Under the pieces are notes generated by a model. That model was not told the DNA's origin and did not search any database. It saw only the letters and a program-made list of their open reading frames with translations. The position numbers and the translations under genes were made by a program. A stretch of DNA of 64,000 bases from Pseudomonadota bacterium (GTDB lineage Bacteria > Pseudomonadota > Alphaproteobacteria > Rhizobiales > Devosiaceae): positions 1 to 64,000 of the forward strand of contig JAEWLC010000043.1 in the NCBI GenBank assembly GCA_023393475.1, in the 5' to 3' direction. Numbering within the stretch: the stretch's first letter is position 1; every line of letters starts with the position of its first letter. Below are positions 60,074 to 64,000 of the stretch, piece by piece.

Positions 60074-61942
60074 ATGAAGCTCCTCGAGCCCATTCACCGC
60101 ATCTTCGAGACCTGGATCGATCCGTTCGGCAAGGATGGCGACCTCAGGCCGCCCGCGCTCACGCTGCGGTTCTTCTGGTTCTACATCTCGCAGGCCAAGC
60201 TCGCCTTTCTTGCGCTGCTGGCGCTTGGCGGGCTGGTGGCGCTGGTCGAGGCGGCGCTGTTCTATTTCGTCGGCCGGCTGATCGACATGCTGACGGCACT
60301 GCCGTCGGGCGCCGGATGGGGTGGGCTGATCGAGGCGAACGGGCCGGAGCTCGGCTGGATGCTGGTCGTCACCCTCGGCATCCGCTTCATCATCTCGTGG
60401 CTGTCGGCGACGGTCGAAGAGCAGACGGTGACGCTCGGCTTCTACAACATGGTGCGCTGGCAGGCCTATGCGCACGTCATCCGCCAGAACCTCAGCTTCT
60501 TCCAGAACGATTTCGCCGGCGCCATCGCGTCAAAGGTCTGGCAGTCGGGCGCGGCGGTCGGCGACTTCATGGTCAGCCTGCTGCAGGTGGTGTGGAACAT
60601 CGTCATCTTCACGGCCGCGACGACCCTGCTGATGGGGCAACTGGATTGGCGGCTTGCCGTGGCCATGATCGCCTGGATCGTCGTCTTCGCCATCGCGGCG
60701 CGCTATTTCGTGCCGCGCATGCGCGGCCTTGCCGCCGCGGCCGCGGAGCAGGGCTCGGCCCTGACCGGCAAGATCGTCGACAGCTTCTCGAACATCCAGA
60801 TGCTGAAACTGTTCGGCACCGCCGAGGGCGACGATCGCTTCGTGCGCAAGGGTTTCGACGACTACCTTGCGGCGATACGCAGGCTGGCCCGCACCCTCGT
60901 CGGGGTGCGCTCGACCATGGCGATGCTTTCGGGCGTTGCTCTTGCCGGGATCACGGCGCTCGCCGTCCACCTCTGGACCGAGGGTCTCATCACCGTCGGT
61001 GGCGTGGCGCTGACCACCGGCGTGGTGCTGCGCCTCTACGCCATGCTGGGCCGGCTGATGAACCAGCTCAACGGCATGATGCGCAACTACGGCACCGCGC
61101 AGAACTCCGCCGAGATCATCTCGAAGCCCCTTGGCCTCGTCGATGCGCCCGATGCCACGCCGCTCGTCGTGACCGATGCCGGCATCCGCTTCGAGCATGT
61201 GACGTTCAAGTACGACAAGTCGCTGCCGGTCATCGAGGATCTGACGCTGACCATCAAGCCGGGTGAGCGCGTCGGGCTGATCGGCCGGTCGGGGGCAGGC
61301 AAGTCGACGCTGGTGAACCTGCTCCTGCGCTTCTACGACCTGAGGGGCGGCACCATCTCGATCGACCGGCAGGACATCAGCAAGGTCACGCAGGAATCGC
61401 TGCGCGCAAGCATCGGCGTCGTGACGCAGGATACCGCGCTGCTGCATCGCTCGATCCGCGCCAACCTCACCTACGGCAAGCCGGACGCCACCGACGACGA
61501 GATGATGAACGCGGCCGCCATGGCCGAAGCCGACGAGTTCATCGAGCAGCTCGTCGATCAGCGGGGCAGGGCCGGCTACGACGCCTATGTCGGCGAGCGT
61601 GGCGTGAAGCTCAGTGGCGGGCAGCGCCAGCGCGTCGCCATCGCCCGGGTGCTGCTCAAGAACGCCCCGATCCTCGTCCTCGACGAGGCGACCTCCGCGC
61701 TCGACAGCGAAGTCGAGGCCGCGATCCAGGCGCAGCTGGCGACACTGATGCAGGGCAAGACCGTCCTCGCCATCGCCCATCGGCTCTCGACCATCGCTGA
61801 GATGGACCGGCTGATCGTCCTCGACAAGGGCCGGATCGTCGAGGAGGGCACGCACGCGCAACTGCTGGTGCATGGCGGCCTCTATGCCTCGCTCTGGGCC
61901 CGCCAGTCCGGCGGCTTCATCGACAGCGAGGCGGCGGAGTAG
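60074..61942 (+). CDS. ABC exporter half-transporter, third of three
   Basis: The 622-residue protein is a third paralogue: membrane domain (about 45-335) and NBD with Walker A GRSGAGKST (about 402-410), signature LSGGQRQRVAIAR and Walker B ILVLDEATSALD. It differs more from the first two in the membrane part. It starts after the antitoxin gene without terminator between, so it could be read from the toxin-antitoxin promoter. The TetR gene converges 3 bases after its stop. No obvious partner is adjacent, so it may be a homodimer or exchange partners. Confidence 0.92.
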   Translation: MKLLEPIHRIFETWIDPFGKDGDLRPPALTLRFFWFYISQAKLAFLALLALGGLVALVEAALFYFVGRLIDMLTALPSGAGWGGLIEANGPELGWMLVVTLGIRFIISWLSATVEEQTVTLGFYNMVRWQAYAHVIRQNLSFFQNDFAGAIASKVWQSGAAVGDFMVSLLQVVWNIVIFTAATTLLMGQLDWRLAVAMIAWIVVFAIAARYFVPRMRGLAAAAAEQGSALTGKIVDSFSNIQMLKLFGTAEGDDRFVRKGFDDYLAAIRRLARTLVGVRSTMAMLSGVALAGITALAVHLWTEGLITVGGVALTTGVVLRLYAMLGRLMNQLNGMMRNYGTAQNSAEIISKPLGLVDAPDATPLVVTDAGIRFEHVTFKYDKSLPVIEDLTLTIKPGERVGLIGRSGAGKSTLVNLLLRFYDLRGGTISIDRQDISKVTQESLRASIGVVTQDTALLHRSIRANLTYGKPDATDDEMMNAAAMAEADEFIEQLVDQRGRAGYDAYVGERGVKLSGGQRQRVAIARVLLKNAPILVLDEATSALDSEVEAAIQAQLATLMQGKTVLAIAHRLSTIAEMDRLIVLDKGRIVEEGTHAQLLVHGGLYASLWARQSGGFIDSEAAE

Positions 61943-61945
61943 GGG

Positions 61946-62500
61946 CTAGAGCCCGGCGAGGATCGTCTCGAGCCCGGTCTCGAAGGCATCGTCGACATCG
62001 CCGCCGAGGTTGAAGGCGCTGCCGATCTCCATCAGCACGAAGCCGTGGAGGAAGGGGACGATGGTACGCGACACGGGCAACACGCGCTCTTCCGGCAACC
62101 CGGTGGTGCGCAATTCCTCGAACAGCGGCTGGGCCGAGAACAGGCACGCGGCCCGGATCTCGGGATCGATGAAGGCATTGCCCGAGTAGATCACGCGATA
62201 CCGATGCGGCGCGGCCTTGCCGAAGGCGCGGTAGGCGCGAGCCATTTCCTTGAGCCGCGACTTGCTGTCGGGGCCGATCATGGCGCGCCGGATATGGGCC
62301 TCGAGCTCGTATAGCACCTCGATCTCTACGGCCTTCAGCAGCGCTGCCCGGTCGGCGAAGTGCTTGTAGAGCGAGGGCGGCTTGATCCCCGCCGCCTTAG
62401 CAACGGCGCCCACCGTCAATGCGTCGGGCCCGGAAGCCTCGACGAGCTCCCGGGCAATGGTCTGCAGCGCGTCGCGCGAGGTTTTAGCCGGCGTTGGCAA
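61946..62500 (-). CDS. TetR/AcrR family transcriptional regulator
   Basis: The 184-residue protein has the TetR helix-turn-helix at the N-terminus (about residues 10-55; LTVGAVAKAAGIKPPSLYKH) and a WHG-like C-terminal domain. It overlaps the end of the DUF4260 gene by 17 bases and so is co-transcribed with it. The inverted repeats upstream of DUF4260 are its likely operator. The ABC gene is convergent, so it is not an obvious target. Confidence 0.9.
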   Translation of the reverse strand: MPTPAKTSRDALQTIARELVEASGPDALTVGAVAKAAGIKPPSLYKHFADRAALLKAVEIEVLYELEAHIRRAMIGPDSKSRLKEMARAYRAFGKAAPHRYRVIYSGNAFIDPEIRAACLFSAQPLFEELRTTGLPEERVLPVSRTIVPFLHGFVLMEIGSAFNLGGDVDDAFETGLETILAGL

Positions 62501-62891
62501 GCTTCTTGGCCTTCCCCATCAGGCCCAGATGCGTCTGGCCTTCGTAGCCGGGATACTTGAGTCCGTAGCCGAGCGCACGGTCCATGGCGATGTGGGCGGC
62601 CCAGATAACGCCGATCTCGACCAGCAGCGGGATGCCTCCGAACCAGCCGATCGCCCCGACGATCATCGGGTGCGTGTAGGTGTGGACGAAGTTGTAGATC
62701 TTCGCCCCGGTCTTTTCGCCCGCGGCATAGCCGAAGAAGGCGAGGTCGGGCGCGAGCAGCAGGGCGGCGAACAGCCACCAGTTGCCGCCGATGAACCAGT
62801 AAATGGTGACGAGGGCGGCGAGAGCGAACAGGCCTTCCAGGCGAAGCTGGATGGCGATGGCTTTGGGCGGGAACCCGGGGGTCGAAGTCAT
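62484..62891 (-). CDS. DUF4260 family membrane protein
   Basis: The 135-residue protein has four hydrophobic segments (about 22-40, 42-60, 78-98 and 100-118) and the family features APDLAFFGYAAGEKTGAKIY, HPMIVGAIGWFGG and HIAMDRALGYGLKYPGYEGQ, ending with HLGLMGKAKK. The function of DUF4260 proteins is unknown. GAGG is 7 bases before the ATG at 62891. It is the first gene of an operon with a TetR regulator. Confidence 0.85.
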   Translation of the reverse strand: MTSTPGFPPKAIAIQLRLEGLFALAALVTIYWFIGGNWWLFAALLLAPDLAFFGYAAGEKTGAKIYNFVHTYTHPMIVGAIGWFGGIPLLVEIGVIWAAHIAMDRALGYGLKYPGYEGQTHLGLMGKAKKLANAG

Positions 62892-62902
62892 GGCAAACCT
62901 CA

Positions 62903-62945
62903 ATGGCTAATCATCGTAGCCATCATAGCTATATACGTTAGCCAT
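62903..62945 (-). promoter_or_regulatory. Operator-like repeats upstream of the DUF4260-TetR operon
   Basis: ATGGCTA (62903-62909) and TAGCCAT (62917-62923) form a palindrome with 7 bases between, and a third half-site TAGCCAT lies at 62939-62945, 22 bases from the second. On the minus strand TTGACT at 62954-62949 lies just upstream. This is a likely TetR-controlled promoter. Confidence 0.55.
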
Positions 62946-63019
62946 GAGAGTCAAGGCCGCTCTTGGCTCTGCCACGAGCACCCGCTAGAACCGCGCCGAC
63001 CAACAGAGGATCTCCCCGA

Positions 63020-64000
63020 ATGGCGAAGACCAAGACTGCGGATGCTGCCGTCGCGACCGGATATGGCGAACTCAGCCTCGCCGGCCAGTTCCAGCTCACT
63101 TCGCCAGCCAAAAAGCTGAAGCTGCCCATCACCTTGCCGGGTGACGTTCATGCGGCGCTTCTCGACGCCAGGGAAATCCCCGATCCCTATTTCGGCCAGA
63201 ACGAGGGCGAGGTCATGTGGGTCAACAAGACCCCCTGGACGATGGAACGTAAGTTCGAGGCGACCCCCGCCGATATCGATGGCTACCTCACGCTGACGCT
63301 CGACAATGTCGACACGATCGCCCAGATCTTTCTCAACGGCGAGAAGATCGCCGACACGCAGAACCAGTTCATCCGCTACGACATCGACGTGACCGGCAAG
63401 GTGAAGGTCGGCACCAATACGCTGCGGCTCGAATTCGCAGTGACGCGCGATGTGGCCAAGGCTCGCTCCGACGCGCACCCGTTCCCCATCCCCTTCACCT
63501 ACAACTACCTCTCGAACGGCCTCGAAGGCGTGCACATGAACTTCGTGCGCAAGGCCGCCTGTCACGCCGGCTGGGATTGGGGCATCTGCCTGATGCCGAC
63601 CGGCGTCTACGGCAAGATGGCTATCCGGCGCTCGAAGCTGGCGCGCCAGGAGAGCGTCACCGTCGAGCAGGCGCACGGCAAGAAGTCGGTCGAACTGTCG
63701 ATAACGACTCGTGTTTTCGCCTTCGCGGAAGGTTCGGTTGAACTGATGCACGAGATCGACGGGCAGAAGCTCGCCGACAAGGTCGTGGTGCGCCCGGGCG
63801 AGAACATCTTCGTCCACAACGTCACGGTGAAGAACCCGAAACTCTGGTGGCCGAACGGACAGGGCGAGCAGCCGCTCTACGAACTCTGGACCACGCTCGA
63901 CGGCGAAGTGACCAAGCGAAAGCTCGGCCTGCGCAAGCTCGAGTGGCTGGTCGAGAAGGACGAGATCGACCACTCGTTCAAGGTGCGGATCAACGGCCGC
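63020..64000 (+). CDS. Beta-mannosidase-like glycoside hydrolase family 2 (partial, 5' end)
   Basis: This is the N-terminal part (327 codons) of a GH2 beta-mannosidase-like enzyme, which removes terminal beta-mannose residues. It shows the sugar-binding jelly roll with ITLPGDVHAALLDAREIPDP, YFGQNEGEVMWVNKTPWTME, ELSITTRVFAFAEG-type beta strands and the family-typical CHAGWDWGICLMPTGVYG. The catalytic domain with its two glutamates lies beyond the window edge. AGAGGA precedes the ATG by about 10 bases. No signal peptide is seen, so it is likely cytosolic. The gene diverges from the DUF4260 operon. Confidence 0.88.
   Translation, partial: MAKTKTADAAVATGYGELSLAGQFQLTSPAKKLKLPITLPGDVHAALLDAREIPDPYFGQNEGEVMWVNKTPWTMERKFEATPADIDGYLTLTLDNVDTIAQIFLNGEKIADTQNQFIRYDIDVTGKVKVGTNTLRLEFAVTRDVAKARSDAHPFPIPFTYNYLSNGLEGVHMNFVRKAACHAGWDWGICLMPTGVYGKMAIRRSKLARQESVTVEQAHGKKSVELSITTRVFAFAEGSVELMHEIDGQKLADKVVVRPGENIFVHNVTVKNPKLWWPNGQGEQPLYELWTTLDGEVTKRKLGLRKLEWLVEKDEIDHSFKVRINGR

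Noticed and set aside
1..64000. CRISPR array, tRNA, rRNA, prophage or insertion sequence
   Set aside because: No regularly spaced direct repeats, no clover-leaf genes and no transposase or phage genes could be seen; a covariance-model search would be the decisive test.

Overview
The window is a high-GC alphaproteobacterial chromosome segment, most likely Hyphomicrobiales and close to Devosia/Devosiaceae. This taxonomic guess rests on gene content: a separate Fo ATP synthase operon with both b and b' subunits, a CcrM-type GANTC methyltransferase next to mutY and rnhB, an alpha-type SMC and family-4 uracil-DNA glycosylase, and the intergenic palindromes typical of the order. Genes are dense, on both strands, and mostly housekeeping. 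There is no rRNA, tRNA, CRISPR array, phage or insertion sequence that I can see.

Layout. 0.3-3.2 kb: Fo ATP synthase operon atpI-atpB-atpE-atpF'-atpF (minus) with a near-consensus promoter and a terminator. 3.3-7.5 kb: dsbA-like gene and smc (minus). 7.8-10.8 kb: a small accessory block (AraC regulator, 2TM protein, TetR regulator plus NAD-dependent epimerase) that separates dsbA/smc from dciA. 10.8-15.7 kb: genome maintenance genes dciA, mutY, ccrM (with a CtrA-type site), rnhB and a PA0069/SplB-like radical SAM protein (with a LexA-type site). 16-24.6 kb: VOC protein, VIT1-type transporter, glyS, DUF2207 and LemA proteins, moaB, MFS transporter. 24.7-29.1 kb: a more accessory stretch with a DUF2726 protein, a decayed LysR tail, a large S8-type peptidase and an intact LysR regulator. 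29-44 kb: NTF2-like, GNAT, RidA, uracil-DNA glycosylase, ETF-ubiquinone oxidoreductase, a secreted TPR protein, ispE, polyprenyl diphosphate synthase, trmN6-like methyltransferase, S49 peptidase, an NTF2-LuxR regulator, glyQ and a frameshifted SPINDLY-type glycosyltransferase. 44-55 kb: membrane protein, secreted protein, ispH-GNAT-rnhA operon, an abridged PPDK-like PEP-binding protein, SleB-type cell wall hydrolase, sensor histidine kinase, pepN. 55.4-62.9 kb: three paralogous ABC half-exporters with a SoxR/MerR-type operator in front, an unannotated 32-codon ORF between the first two, a RelE/Xre toxin-antitoxin pair between the second and third, then a DUF4260-TetR operon. 63 kb to the end: the start of a GH2 beta-mannosidase, cut by the window edge.

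How the parts work together. Several genes serve isoprenoid/quinone metabolism (ispE, ispH, the polyprenyl diphosphate synthase, ETF-QO) and DNA maintenance (smc, mutY, dciA, rnhA, rnhB, UDG, the radical SAM protein). The glycyl-tRNA synthetase subunits are encoded at two loci about 22 kb apart on opposite strands. The most notable regulatory signals read directly from the bases are the CtrA-type site before ccrM, the LexA-type site before the radical SAM gene, the SoxR-like 18-bp palindrome before the ABC exporters, and the nested palindrome that overlaps a TTGACT-N17-TACATC promoter at the toxin-antitoxin locus, where the toxin mRNA would be leaderless. All regulator assignments are motif-based inference.
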